From NCBI GenBank assembly GCA_964619935.1, contig CAZUGO010000047.1, positions 33,858 to 97,857 of the forward strand: a stretch of DNA of 64,000 bases, read 5' to 3'. Position numbers and translations under genes: made by a program. Source of the DNA: CAZUGO01 sp964619935. Lineage in GTDB: Bacteria > Planctomycetota > Phycisphaerae > UBA1845 > CAIVHJ01. Shown here piece after piece: positions 44,437 through 52,923 of the stretch. The notes under the pieces are model-generated. The model was not told where the DNA came from. It saw only the letters and a list, made by a program, of their open reading frames with translations, and ran no database searches. How positions within the stretch are numbered: position 1 is the first letter of the stretch; each line of letters starts with the position of its first letter.

Positions 44437-46017
44437 CTAGTTCTTGGTTTCGTTGTCGGACATGCCCCAGTTGCCCATCAGACCGCTGGCATCGGGCTGC
44501 TGGTGCTCGACCTCAACCACATCCGGCTGGCGGTGGGCCTGGGCCGTGGGCATTTCGTCAGACGGCATGGACGCCGGTTTGGGCGGCGCTTCCAGCAATC
44601 CCAGGGCAAAGAGCTGCCAATCGTCGGGCTCGGTATAGTCGTGCCCGGGAAGCGGCGGGATCTGGTCCGGATTGACGCCGGAAACCAGTTCCGGAGTGCA
44701 CACCACCACCAACTCCGAGAGGTTTTTGCGGAATTCGGTGGAGGCGAACAAGGCCCCCAGAATCGGCAGGTCACCCAGCGCCGGCACGCGAGTGGACACC
44801 GCCCGGATGTTCTCGCTCAACAGACCGGAGATGGCCAGGCTCTGACCGCTGCCCAACTCGACGGTGGTCTCGGTGCGGCGAACGTTCAATCCGGGAACCA
44901 CGAAACCACCGATGGACACCCCCCGGGCAAAGTCCAACTCGCTGACCTCTGGTGCCAAGTTGAGGCGGATCATCTGGTTGGCCAGCACCAGCGGGGTGAA
45001 CGCCAGTCGGGCACCAAACTCGCGGAATTCAATGGTAATGGTGTTGCCGGTGCCGGCGCTGGTGGTCTGGGGCACGGGAATCGGAAACTCGCCGCCCGCC
45101 AGAAACGATGCCGTGCGGCCGCTGATGGTCACCAGGTTCGGTTCAGCGAGAATCTTCAGCAGGCCGTTCTCACGCATCGCCTGGAAGAACATCTGCAATT
45201 GAATGCCGGGAAAGCCCAGCGACAAGGTGGTGTTGCCGCCGATGGCGGTACCCGGGGTCACAAACGGCAGATCGTTGGTGACCTGCCCCGCGCCGTAGCC
45301 AAATGAACTGGGGTTCACTTGCCCGACATTGTTGGCCACGATCACGTCCCGGAAGTCCTCGCCCGCCAGGAAGCCGTTGATGCCCAACTGCCGCAGCACC
45401 GACCGGCTCATTTCGGCAATCGTAACCCGCAGCAACACCTGCTGCTCACCGGCCACCTGGAGGTGGTTCTGCACGTTGCTGGCGAAGATGGAGGCGACCT
45501 CCATGATCCGCTCCGCCGCGTCGGCATCCGAAACCGTGCCGTTGAGCACGACGGTATCCATGATCGGGAACGCCTCGACCTGGCCCAGCGGATCCACCCG
45601 GCGGATGGCTTCCTTGAGCAGGTCGAGTTCCAGTTCCACCGAGACGTCGAACACCTGCCGCTGCTCACCCGACCAGATAATCACCTGGGTACGACCGAAC
45701 GACACACCGGTGACCAGCACCTGGGTGGGCGAAATCGATTGGATGTTGGCAATGTCAGGCGACAGCGTCTGCTGCCGGGTGGCGGGCAGGTTGGTTTCGA
45801 TCAGTACGCTCTTATTGACCGGGACGTGGATCCACTCCCGGGCCACCTGGATTTCCCGAACGGTGGCTTCCAGTTGCTGAGCCGCCGCAGGCTGGAGGCC
45901 CGCCGCAGACAGGCAACTCGCAACCGCCAGGGTTGCGAGGCCTGCCCGTGTCTTGCGGATCGCGACTGTGTATGGCGTTCGATTCGAATGGGCATCATCC
46001 GTGACGCATCCGTACAT
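44437..46017 (-). CDS. cpaC: Tad pilus secretin CpaC/RcpA
   Basis: A 526-residue outer-membrane secretin. A signal peptide (LATLAVASCLSAAGLQPAAA) precedes the pilus-assembly N-domain (VPVNKSVLIET, VSFGRTQVIIWSG), a BON-like domain (GTVSDADAAERIMEVASIFA) and the secretin core (LLKILAEPNLVTISGRTASF, GGEFPIPVPQ, VPALGDLPILGALF, LSELVVVCTPELV). The C-terminal 80 residues are polar and may bind TadD. It forms the pilus exit ring. GGAGG nine bases before the ATG supports the start. Confidence 0.95.
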   Translation of the reverse strand: MYGCVTDDAHSNRTPYTVAIRKTRAGLATLAVASCLSAAGLQPAAAQQLEATVREIQVAREWIHVPVNKSVLIETNLPATRQQTLSPDIANIQSISPTQVLVTGVSFGRTQVIIWSGEQRQVFDVSVELELDLLKEAIRRVDPLGQVEAFPIMDTVVLNGTVSDADAAERIMEVASIFASNVQNHLQVAGEQQVLLRVTIAEMSRSVLRQLGINGFLAGEDFRDVIVANNVGQVNPSSFGYGAGQVTNDLPFVTPGTAIGGNTTLSLGFPGIQLQMFFQAMRENGLLKILAEPNLVTISGRTASFLAGGEFPIPVPQTTSAGTGNTITIEFREFGARLAFTPLVLANQMIRLNLAPEVSELDFARGVSIGGFVVPGLNVRRTETTVELGSGQSLAISGLLSENIRAVSTRVPALGDLPILGALFASTEFRKNLSELVVVCTPELVSGVNPDQIPPLPGHDYTEPDDWQLFALGLLEAPPKPASMPSDEMPTAQAHRQPDVVEVEHQQPDASGLMGNWGMSDNETKN

Positions 46018-46056
46018 TCCGAATACCCTCCATGCGTGTGGGCAAATCGATCAGTC

Positions 46057-47097
46057 CTATTCCTCGGCACTTTGGTGTTCATCACCGTAGTCGGGATCGG
46101 CTGAGTCCCCAAAATCATCCGCCCGATTGCGGTCCGTGGCCAGAGTCGGGAGGGCTGCCAACCCATCTGCGGCGGGCTTGCGTGGCTGGTCGGTCGGCAC
46201 CCAGCGGCCGTGATCGTTGACGTATTCCACCAAGCGTATGTCGTTGCCGCTGATAACTCTGACGACCCAAGAAGCCGGCTCCGGCATCTGAGATTTCACA
46301 GGAGCGGCGGCCAGTTGCTGGACCACGGGGACCACCGGAGTCGGTTCGATCGGCGGGGCAGGCGGCGCTTCGTCCGGCTGGTCGCGCAGCGCATCATCGC
46401 TCGCCGCGGCGATTTCAACGGGCTCGCCTTCATCGTTGGTGCCGCGCAGTGCCAGCGAGATCTTGCCGCGACTGGTCTGGGCCAGGTGCAGGCGAGTGGC
46501 TTCGTCGGGCTTGAGCAACAGGGTCACGCTGCGGGCGATCGACTGGGGCGTCTGCCCGGTGCGGCCGGTATCCAGCGTTCGACCCACGGCCGCAATTTCG
46601 ACGTTCTGCAAAATGATCCGGCTGGCGTAGTCGGTGCCCCCTTCGCTGGTGTTCCGCCGCACCAGCGACATGACGTCGACGGTGTCGCCCGGCTGAAGCT
46701 GGTAGGCCACACCGGTGATCTCGTCGATGGCCACCGTAACCGCCCGATAGCCGGGTTTGATGCGCGTCTGGATGCCCGGCGGCGTACCAGGCGGCGCCAG
46801 CATCGACGGGTAAATCGGCACGTCCTTGGGGATGTGCATGCTGGTCACCCGGGCCTTCAGATCCTCGATGCTGCTGAAGTGCTGCTGCGGCAGCGAGTCC
46901 TTGGGCCAATCCCTGACCGCCAACTGGTCGGGGGTGACCTCCGCTGCAAAATCGATGTTGGTCTTGGCGACCACGCACTGGACCATGTTGGCCTGGGTCG
47001 CGCCCTGGGCCTCTTTGACTACGTCAACCACAATCTTGATGGCAAAGCCACCGACACCCAAGCCCAATACCAGCGGAATGATCGTCTTCGTATTCAT
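46057..47097 (-). CDS. cpaB: Tad pilus assembly protein CpaB/RcpC
   Basis: A 346-residue protein with one N-terminal helix (IIPLVLGLGVGGFAIKIVVD), a SAF-like beta-clip domain (FAAEVTPDQLAVRDWPKD, IPKDVPIYPSM, GYRAVTVAIDEITG) and the RcpC domain (LQPGDTVDVMSLVRR, LLLKPDEATRLHLAQTSRGK). It modulates secretin gating or binds the cell wall. The C-terminal quarter is Pro/Ala-rich. The start is MNTKTIIPL with AAAGGA upstream. Confidence 0.9.
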   Translation of the reverse strand: MNTKTIIPLVLGLGVGGFAIKIVVDVVKEAQGATQANMVQCVVAKTNIDFAAEVTPDQLAVRDWPKDSLPQQHFSSIEDLKARVTSMHIPKDVPIYPSMLAPPGTPPGIQTRIKPGYRAVTVAIDEITGVAYQLQPGDTVDVMSLVRRNTSEGGTDYASRIILQNVEIAAVGRTLDTGRTGQTPQSIARSVTLLLKPDEATRLHLAQTSRGKISLALRGTNDEGEPVEIAAASDDALRDQPDEAPPAPPIEPTPVVPVVQQLAAAPVKSQMPEPASWVVRVISGNDIRLVEYVNDHGRWVPTDQPRKPAADGLAALPTLATDRNRADDFGDSADPDYGDEHQSAEE

Positions 47098-47219
47098 GAC
47101 TGTCCTTTCGTGCCCTCTGTGATGCCAGCGCGACATCAGCCCTCTTCTGTCTCAATCCACGTCTGCCTTCTGGATGCGGACGGATTTTCGGCGACCGCTC
47201 GCCGGGGCGCTCCGCCGCC

Positions 47220-47696
47220 TTAACCGCACACGCCCGAGCCCGGAGGATCGGAATCCTCGGTGACGCCTTCCTTGCGCATCGAACTCTTAGCCACCAGGTC
47301 CTGCCAGTCACCGAAGAAGGTGCCGAAAATGGCGATTTGGTCGTAGGTCAACTTGACCTGGACCGACTCGGTGAAGTCCGGCGTGCCGTCGCCGGCCTTG
47401 CACCAGTGTTTGATCACGATGTCGCTGTCCCCGATCTCGAGGCCGCCGAGTGCCGCCATGGCATCCTTGACGGCGTCCCGAATCTCGGTGTCATTGACCA
47501 CGGCCTGGATGGCCGCCACCCGGGCGCCCTCGCGGGCTGAGTTGGTCAACATCTGGCGAATCATGAAGGCGTTGCCGAACTCGATGACTCCGAAAATCAT
47601 GGTCAGCAGCAACGGCGAGACCACCGCCATCTCTACAATCGCTGCACCCCGACGCTGCCTGGCGCCCCACACTGAATTCCTGCGCGCTTGGTTCAT
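47220..47696 (-). CDS. tadE: TadE-like minor pseudopilin
   Basis: A 158-residue protein with the TadE signature: a short basic leader, then RRGAAIVEMAVVSPLLL and a hydrophobic helix with Glu near its start, followed by NSAREGARVAAI. It is predicted to be cleaved by the TadV peptidase encoded two bp upstream. A long upstream frame overlaps tadV and is excluded. Confidence 0.88.
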   Translation of the reverse strand: MNQARRNSVWGARQRRGAAIVEMAVVSPLLLTMIFGVIEFGNAFMIRQMLTNSAREGARVAAIQAVVNDTEIRDAVKDAMAALGGLEIGDSDIVIKHWCKAGDGTPDFTESVQVKLTYDQIAIFGTFFGDWQDLVAKSSMRKEGVTEDSDPPGSGVCG

Positions 47697-47698
47697 GG

Positions 47699-48253
47699 TT
47701 AGAAACTCCACCACTGGAACATTACCCCGATCAACACGGTGATCGATCCCAGGGTCAGCGGAATACCGTAGGGCAGTAACTGGGACGATGCACCGAACGA
47801 CTTGGTCCCACCGAATTCGCTGAACCAGTGGGATGGATTGGACATCTTGACCATGAGGGTGGTCATGTTGCCGCAGGCTTGCTTGATGCGGCCGGCGCGG
47901 ATGATCATGACTACGGCCAACACGCCGCCGAAGCCGGCCCCGACCACGAACGCCCACAGGGTCATGGTCGGCCCGAACCAGGCACCAATCGCGGCCATTA
48001 ATTTCACGTCACCCGCTCCCATGCCGTGCATCATCCACGGCACAATCAGAACCCCGAACCCGACGGCGACGCCGCCCAGGGCCGCGGCCCAGCCGGCGCC
48101 CTGTGGATGGGACGCCTGCATCACCAGGCCCGCGGCAAGCAGCAGGGCGTTGAGCCAGTTGGGCACCCGCCGCTCCTTGCCGTCCACCCAGGAAGCATAC
48201 AATATGCCTGGGACCAAGATGGCGCAGGTGGCCCCCCAATACCCGATATCCAT
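47699..48253 (-). CDS. tadV: Prepilin peptidase TadV/CpaA
   Basis: A 184-residue membrane aspartyl protease of the A24 family that matures Flp and TadE/F pseudopilins. Catalytic aspartates are in WVDGKERRVPN and MGAGDVKLMAAIGAW. Five or six helices are visible. GGAG six bases upstream of MDIGYWG fixes the start. Only 2 bp separate its stop from tadE, which implies tight coupling. Confidence 0.92.
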   Translation of the reverse strand: MDIGYWGATCAILVPGILYASWVDGKERRVPNWLNALLLAAGLVMQASHPQGAGWAAALGGVAVGFGVLIVPWMMHGMGAGDVKLMAAIGAWFGPTMTLWAFVVGAGFGGVLAVVMIIRAGRIKQACGNMTTLMVKMSNPSHWFSEFGGTKSFGASSQLLPYGIPLTLGSITVLIGVMFQWWSF

Positions 48254-48346
48254 GGTCACTCCTCTCTCCCGGTGCCAAAGAAAGAGGTGGGACCGCGCGG
48301 TCGCGCGTGCCCCACCCCCGGAAAGCCAGACCATCGGCGGCGCCGA

Positions 48347-48541
48347 TTAGCTCAGCGCGCCACCCTGACCCTCGATGCTCGACTTGACGTTGTCGAACAC
48401 AGTACTGACCTTGGTTCCCAGCACCGAAATCGCGCCCAGCGCGACCACGATGATCAGCGCCAACATCACCGCGTACTCGGTTGCGGTCGGCCCATCTTCG
48501 CTTACCAGGAAGTCTTTCGCTCGGTTCATCAATGCCATCAT
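48347..48541 (-). CDS. flp: Flp-family major pilin
   Basis: A 64-residue Flp pilin. The leader ends at a Gly before PTATEYAVMLALIIVVALGA, the Flp motif with Glu at position 5 of the mature helix and the adjacent Tyr. GGAG eight bases upstream fixes the start. It is one of two pilin genes heading the Tad locus. Confidence 0.93.
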   Translation of the reverse strand: MMALMNRAKDFLVSEDGPTATEYAVMLALIIVVALGAISVLGTKVSTVFDNVKSSIEGQGGALS

Positions 48542-48737
48542 TCTGGAGCTCCTTTTGTCACGGGGGGCCTTTACACTGCCCCTTTCGAGGATACGACCCG
48601 TACCAAGTCACATCCGTGACGACTGGGCACCACCAATCTCCACCTCGAGCCTCCGCTGGGCCGAGTTTCTGACCGACGTCATCCGTGAGCCGGAGCGATT
48701 CCTGACGTGTGTGCGGCCTGGCCGGCCGCCAACACCC

Positions 48738-48923
48738 CTAGATCAAGGTCGACAGACTCGGGAACAACTGGCTGATCTGCTCCCCGAGTGCGGTCACCGC
48801 AAGAATGGTCCCCAAGACCAACAACGCCAGGCACACGGCATACTCGGTCGCGGTCACCCCTTGGTCGTCCGTGCCGAAGCGTTTCAGTTGGTCTTGAGCG
48901 TTTCGTTGCCACATGCGGTTCAT
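48738..48923 (-). CDS. flp: Second Flp-family pilin
   Basis: A 61-residue Flp pilin with GVTATEYAVCLALLVLGTIL and a short polar tail ending LFPSLSTLI. It is shorter and less like the first pilin outside the helix, so it may be a minor or alternative subunit. It is the first gene of the locus on the minus strand. Met1 and Met4 are both possible starts; the AAGGA spacing favours Met4. Confidence 0.9.
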   Translation of the reverse strand: MNRMWQRNAQDQLKRFGTDDQGVTATEYAVCLALLVLGTILAVTALGEQISQLFPSLSTLI

Positions 48924-49009
48924 CGTCCTTGGTCAGCCTTTCGGCGAATCGGCGTTCAATCGAGTGAAAGTTAAGAAATAACACAGGGGGGATCAAACAA
49001 AGCCGGCCG

Positions 49010-49038
49010 AGATCAAACGCCGCAGACGCAGTTGTCAA
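49010..49038 (-). promoter_or_regulatory. Candidate Tad-locus promoter with perfect -35 and weak -10
   Basis: On the minus strand TTGACA at 49033-49038 lies 17 bp before TGATCT, a poor -10. Two direct copies of GTTTGATC, 20 bp apart, overlap and follow the -10 (48991-48998 and 49011-49018 on the plus strand as GATCAAAC). A perfect -35 with a poor -10 and adjacent direct repeats suggests an activator-dependent promoter, but this is inference. Confidence 0.3.
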
Positions 49039-49188
49039 GAATTGTCCATCAAAACCGTGCTTATCGGATAGCTGCAGGGTTATTCCGACCTGATCCGGCG
49101 CAACGATACGAGACACATCGACGGGTCACCGGCCCACTTCAGCATTCACCAAGTGCGGGCCGACGGATTTTCGGAACCGGGTGACGCG

Positions 49189-50481
49189 TCAGCATCGCAA
49201 CACCGCGCCGTCGGCCCCGCGGCAGCGGCGGACGGCCCAGACCCAGATGGCGAGCGTGACCACGGTGGGCAGCGGCAGCCAACGGCTGGGTGCCCAGGAC
49301 GTGTCCCACGGGATCGCCAAGTAGACTCCGGCGACCAGGACCATGACCACCCACTGGTCACAGCGCTCCAGACTCCGGACCTCCTGGATCATGAGCAGCA
49401 CACAGGGGACCCCCAGGAGCAGGTCATAATAAAACAGATGGGGATTCACCCACAGCGCTGCGGCGAATCCGCAGAGCATCAGCCGCCGGAATCGGACGGT
49501 GCCCGGCTGCCAGTACCCGCGGGTGGTCCAGGCCGTCACCGCGAGGATCGCAGCGGTGCTGCACCAGCCCAGCAGCTCCGCCGGCCACCCCACGCCCAGC
49601 CACTTGCGAAAGACACTCAACCCGTTGTAGGTCAGCGCCAGACGGTATCCCGGGAGCACCGGCAACTCGGCCAGTCGGCGCAGCAGGTCCAGGTAGTGCT
49701 CGAACGCCTGCGGCCCAGTCACGCGCACGGTCAGTCCGACGACCAGCGCAGCGCCCGCCGCCATGCCCAAGACCATCCGCCAGCGACGATGGACCAGCGG
49801 CAGCCAGCCCACGGCCAACAACAGGTTGGGCTTGAGAATCAACAGACCCCAGACCCACCCGGCACGGAAATCCTGGTTCCGGTTGCACAGCGACCAGCCC
49901 AGCACGATCACCACCAAGCTTAACAGGGCGTTTTGTCCCAGCGAGACCGTGGCAAAACAAGCCGGATGCACCAGGATCGCCAGGGCCGCCAGCGGAAACG
50001 ACGGATCCCCCAGCCCCAACCGCCGCGACACCAGCCAGCCCAGCAGCAGGGTCGCAGCAATGTTCAAGTACGCGTTGACCACCGCCGCGCTGGCCAGGGG
50101 CAGCCAGCCCAACAGCGCATACCCTACGGCGGTCGGTGGTGGATAAAAGAAGGCGCCGATCACGCCATAGCGCGGATTGCTGGCCGTCCAGACCGCCGGC
50201 GGTCGACCGCGCGGGTCCGCCTGCCGATACACCTGCTCCTGGACTGCCGGATTGTACAACTGCCCGGCTTGGCCGCTGGCGATCATCCGCCCGCCGATCC
50301 ACAAGTGGCTGAAGTCCTTGTTGTGATTGACCCCGGCACCCGTCCGCGGCGCCAGCAGGCAGTAGGTGCTCAGCACGACCACCAGGAGCAGTCCGAGAAT
50401 CCAGTCCCGGGCCCGGATGGCGGTCGCCTGCGGCCGCTCGCCCAGCACGACGCAATCCACGGCGCGCGACGACCCGTTCAC
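49189..50481 (-). CDS. GT87 (DUF2029) polyprenyl-sugar-dependent glycosyltransferase, second copy
   Basis: A 430-residue GT-C membrane enzyme. After the first helix the loop NKDFSHLWIGGRMIASG carries the conserved catalytic Asp. YPPPTAVGYALLGWLPL, SLGQNALLSLVVIVLGW, GLLILKPNLLLAVGW and NPHLFYYDLLL are family-typical. GT87 includes PimE-type mannosyltransferases. The start is a GTG overlapping the previous gene's stop by 4 bp. It is a paralogue of the gene just upstream. Confidence 0.88.
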   Translation of the reverse strand: MNGSSRAVDCVVLGERPQATAIRARDWILGLLLVVVLSTYCLLAPRTGAGVNHNKDFSHLWIGGRMIASGQAGQLYNPAVQEQVYRQADPRGRPPAVWTASNPRYGVIGAFFYPPPTAVGYALLGWLPLASAAVVNAYLNIAATLLLGWLVSRRLGLGDPSFPLAALAILVHPACFATVSLGQNALLSLVVIVLGWSLCNRNQDFRAGWVWGLLILKPNLLLAVGWLPLVHRRWRMVLGMAAGAALVVGLTVRVTGPQAFEHYLDLLRRLAELPVLPGYRLALTYNGLSVFRKWLGVGWPAELLGWCSTAAILAVTAWTTRGYWQPGTVRFRRLMLCGFAAALWVNPHLFYYDLLLGVPCVLLMIQEVRSLERCDQWVVMVLVAGVYLAIPWDTSWAPSRWLPLPTVVTLAIWVWAVRRCRGADGAVLRC

Positions 50482-51737
50482 GGCTGAACTCCGGCGCCGC
50501 GGGTCGAACTCACGGCGCCATCAGGCCGCCAGTGCCGCAGGCGCACGATCCACCACACCCACAGCAACCCCAGCGCGATGGTGGGCAGCGGCAGCAGCGC
50601 CGCGGCGGACCAACTGCGGTCCCAGGGGACGGCCGCATAACACAGCACGACCAAGGCCGCCGCGGACACGCTCAGGAGCACGCCCCCAGCCTTGCGCTGG
50701 TACAGGGCCGTCAGCGAAATGGGAACGACTAACATCAGATCATAGTGATTGAGGTGCGGGTTGACCCACAGGGAGGCGGCCAGGGCACATGCCCAACAGC
50801 CCGCGGCGGTCGGGCTCCGCGGATTCCAGCGCCCGGCAGTGGCCCAGGCCGTCGCCCCGACAACGACCACGCAACTGCTCCAGCCCAACACGCTGGCGGT
50901 CGGCCCCACGCCGAACCACTTTCGAAACATGCTGACACCGTTTACCTTCATGTCCAATACATAGTTCGGCAACTCATGGATGCCGGCTAACTTGTGCAGC
51001 AGGTCCACATAATCCACGAACGGGCCGGGGCCCATCGACATGGCGGTCAGCGCCAGCACCGCCGCCGCCCCGCCGCACATCCCCAACAGCAGCCGCCAGC
51101 GGCAGCCGATCAGTGGAATCCAGATCAGGGCCAACCACCAGTTCGGCTTGCAGATCAGCAGCCCCAGCACCAATCCGGACCAACCGTCCGACCCGCGGGT
51201 GCTCAGCAACCAAGCGGCCAGGACCACGATCATGGTCCACATCGCGTTCTGGCCCAATGACAGGTTGATGAAGAACGGCGGATAGATCAGGACGGCCAGG
51301 GTCGCCGCCGGAAAGGTCAGCCCGCGGCCCACCAGGCCAACCAGCATGACCCCGACCCCGAGGGTCACCAGCAGCGTCAACAGGGCGCTCACGACGGCGG
51401 CTTGCTGCATCGGCATCCAGGCCAGCGCGGCATAGCCCAGCGCCGTCGGGGGTGGATAGTTGAAACACCCCAGGATGTCGTTGCGCGCCGCCCACACCGC
51501 CGGCGGCTGTCCGTTGGGATCATCGCGACGGTAGGTCTGCAACTGGGCCTGTGGATCGTAGAGCCGAGCAGATTGGCCGGACGTCACCATGCGGCCTCCC
51601 AGCCACAAGTGACTCCAGTCCTTGTCCTGAAAGGCGGGGGTCAGCAGCCCCAGACGCACGTAGACGATCAGCCCGGCGGCCAGCGCCAGCCATAACGCCG
51701 GCCGCAGGTGCCGCTGGAGAGGATGCTCAGCGGCCAT
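50478..51737 (-). CDS. GT87 (DUF2029) polyprenyl-sugar-dependent glycosyltransferase, first copy
   Basis: A 419-residue paralogue of the following gene: DKDWSHLWLGGRMVTSGQSA (acidic loop), YPPPTALGYAALAWMPM, SLGQNAMWTMIVVLAAWLL, GLLICKPNWWLALIWIPL and NPHLNHYDLML. Its ATG overlaps the end of the PAP2 gene by 11 bp. Two tandem GT87 enzymes suggest successive sugar additions to one acceptor. Confidence 0.88.
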   Translation of the reverse strand: MAAEHPLQRHLRPALWLALAAGLIVYVRLGLLTPAFQDKDWSHLWLGGRMVTSGQSARLYDPQAQLQTYRRDDPNGQPPAVWAARNDILGCFNYPPPTALGYAALAWMPMQQAAVVSALLTLLVTLGVGVMLVGLVGRGLTFPAATLAVLIYPPFFINLSLGQNAMWTMIVVLAAWLLSTRGSDGWSGLVLGLLICKPNWWLALIWIPLIGCRWRLLLGMCGGAAAVLALTAMSMGPGPFVDYVDLLHKLAGIHELPNYVLDMKVNGVSMFRKWFGVGPTASVLGWSSCVVVVGATAWATAGRWNPRSPTAAGCWACALAASLWVNPHLNHYDLMLVVPISLTALYQRKAGGVLLSVSAAALVVLCYAAVPWDRSWSAAALLPLPTIALGLLWVWWIVRLRHWRPDGAVSSTRGAGVQP

Positions 51738-52923
51738 GACCTGAGTGCTCTATGGAACGGGAGCACCCGGCGACCGCCACGCCGGTGCCTGCCGCATCCG
51801 GCTGCCGATCGCCGGGGATCAACCGCCGGGCTGCGCACACGCCGACCATCGCGATCCCGACGCCGGCAGCACCATCGAGAACGTAGTGCCAGCCCAAGGC
51901 CACCGTGCTCAGCCAGTTGGCCGCCCACAACAGGACTGCGGCCGCCACCAGCATTCGTGGAAGATGCCGCCAATGCCACAAACCGCAGGTCCACGCCGCC
52001 ACGTGGTAACTCGGAAAAGCCGCGATGCCGGCCACCGTATAGCGCAGCCGCTCGGCCGGACGCCCGTAGTCCGACACGGTCTGGGCCAGATGGTCGGCCA
52101 GCGTGCCGGCCCCGAAGCCCGAGAACCGAGCGAACCACTCCGGATGTTCGAACAGCGGTCCGCGGGTGGGCATGGCCGCCGAGATCAACAACGTGGTGGT
52201 CAACGAAATCCCGAACGCCAGCACCAGGCGGGCCCCACCCGCCGTCCCCGCGCGCTGCAGCGCCAGGATCAGCGACACGATCATGAACGCGCCAAAGGAA
52301 CTGTAAATCCGGTTCATCAGGTTCATGAACGACGCACTGGCATGAGCCGCGATCCACTCCGAGGGCAAGGTACCACCGAACAGGAAGCGTTCCCAGGCTT
52401 CCAGCGCGCCGTCGTGCCATCCCGGGTTCACGGTCTGAAGGGCCGGCTTGAGCCCGGCGTTGTTCAGCAGGATCAAGTCGAAGGCCACAATGAATATGCT
52501 CAGCAGGACCATGATCCCCGCCCACTGGCCCAGACGACTGCCCAGCGCCAGCGGGCTCCCGCCGCCCACCTGGCGCACCATGTCCAGGGCCACCTGAACT
52601 GCAAACGCGACGTAGCCGACGATGAACACGCCGATGAACATCATCAACAGGAACGACGGCTGGTCATCCGGAAAGTACGGCAGCGGCAGGCCGTGGGCCA
52701 GCAGCAGAATCCCACAAAGCACATGCGTCGCCACGATGAACGCCAGCAGCCGGCCCAGGGCGACCCAATCCAGTTGCAGCGTGCCGGCCTCAGCCCGGAG
52801 GTGCAGCGGCCGGCCCTCGAGCAGGCCGGCCTGCGGAGCCGCGTGATGGTCGTGGACGGACATCTCAGTCGTATCGGTCGATGCCTGGCGATCGAGTGAC
52901 AAAAAGTGGACCGGCCACGCCAT
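51727..52923 (-). CDS. PAP2-family inositol-phosphorylceramide-synthase-like membrane protein
   Basis: A 398-residue polytopic protein of the PAP2 superfamily. The C-terminal half shows AAFPSYHVAAWTCGLWHWR and VALGWHYVLDGAAGVG, the C2 and C3 motifs with catalytic His residues. The C1-like Arg region lies near PTRGPLFEHPEWF. Its size and helix layout match the PAP2_3 group that includes fungal AUR1-type IPC synthases, which transfer phosphoinositol to ceramide or related acceptors. The start is adjacent to the stop of the PIG-V gene (TGAATG); Met21 is an alternative. Confidence 0.75.
   Translation of the reverse strand: MAWPVHFLSLDRQASTDTTEMSVHDHHAAPQAGLLEGRPLHLRAEAGTLQLDWVALGRLLAFIVATHVLCGILLLAHGLPLPYFPDDQPSFLLMMFIGVFIVGYVAFAVQVALDMVRQVGGGSPLALGSRLGQWAGIMVLLSIFIVAFDLILLNNAGLKPALQTVNPGWHDGALEAWERFLFGGTLPSEWIAAHASASFMNLMNRIYSSFGAFMIVSLILALQRAGTAGGARLVLAFGISLTTTLLISAAMPTRGPLFEHPEWFARFSGFGAGTLADHLAQTVSDYGRPAERLRYTVAGIAAFPSYHVAAWTCGLWHWRHLPRMLVAAAVLLWAANWLSTVALGWHYVLDGAAGVGIAMVGVCAARRLIPGDRQPDAAGTGVAVAGCSRSIEHSGHGR

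Noticed and set aside
48679..49116. 145-codon minus-strand frame over the second Flp pilin
   Set aside because: It overlaps the pilin in another frame and the promoter zone, with no family signal.
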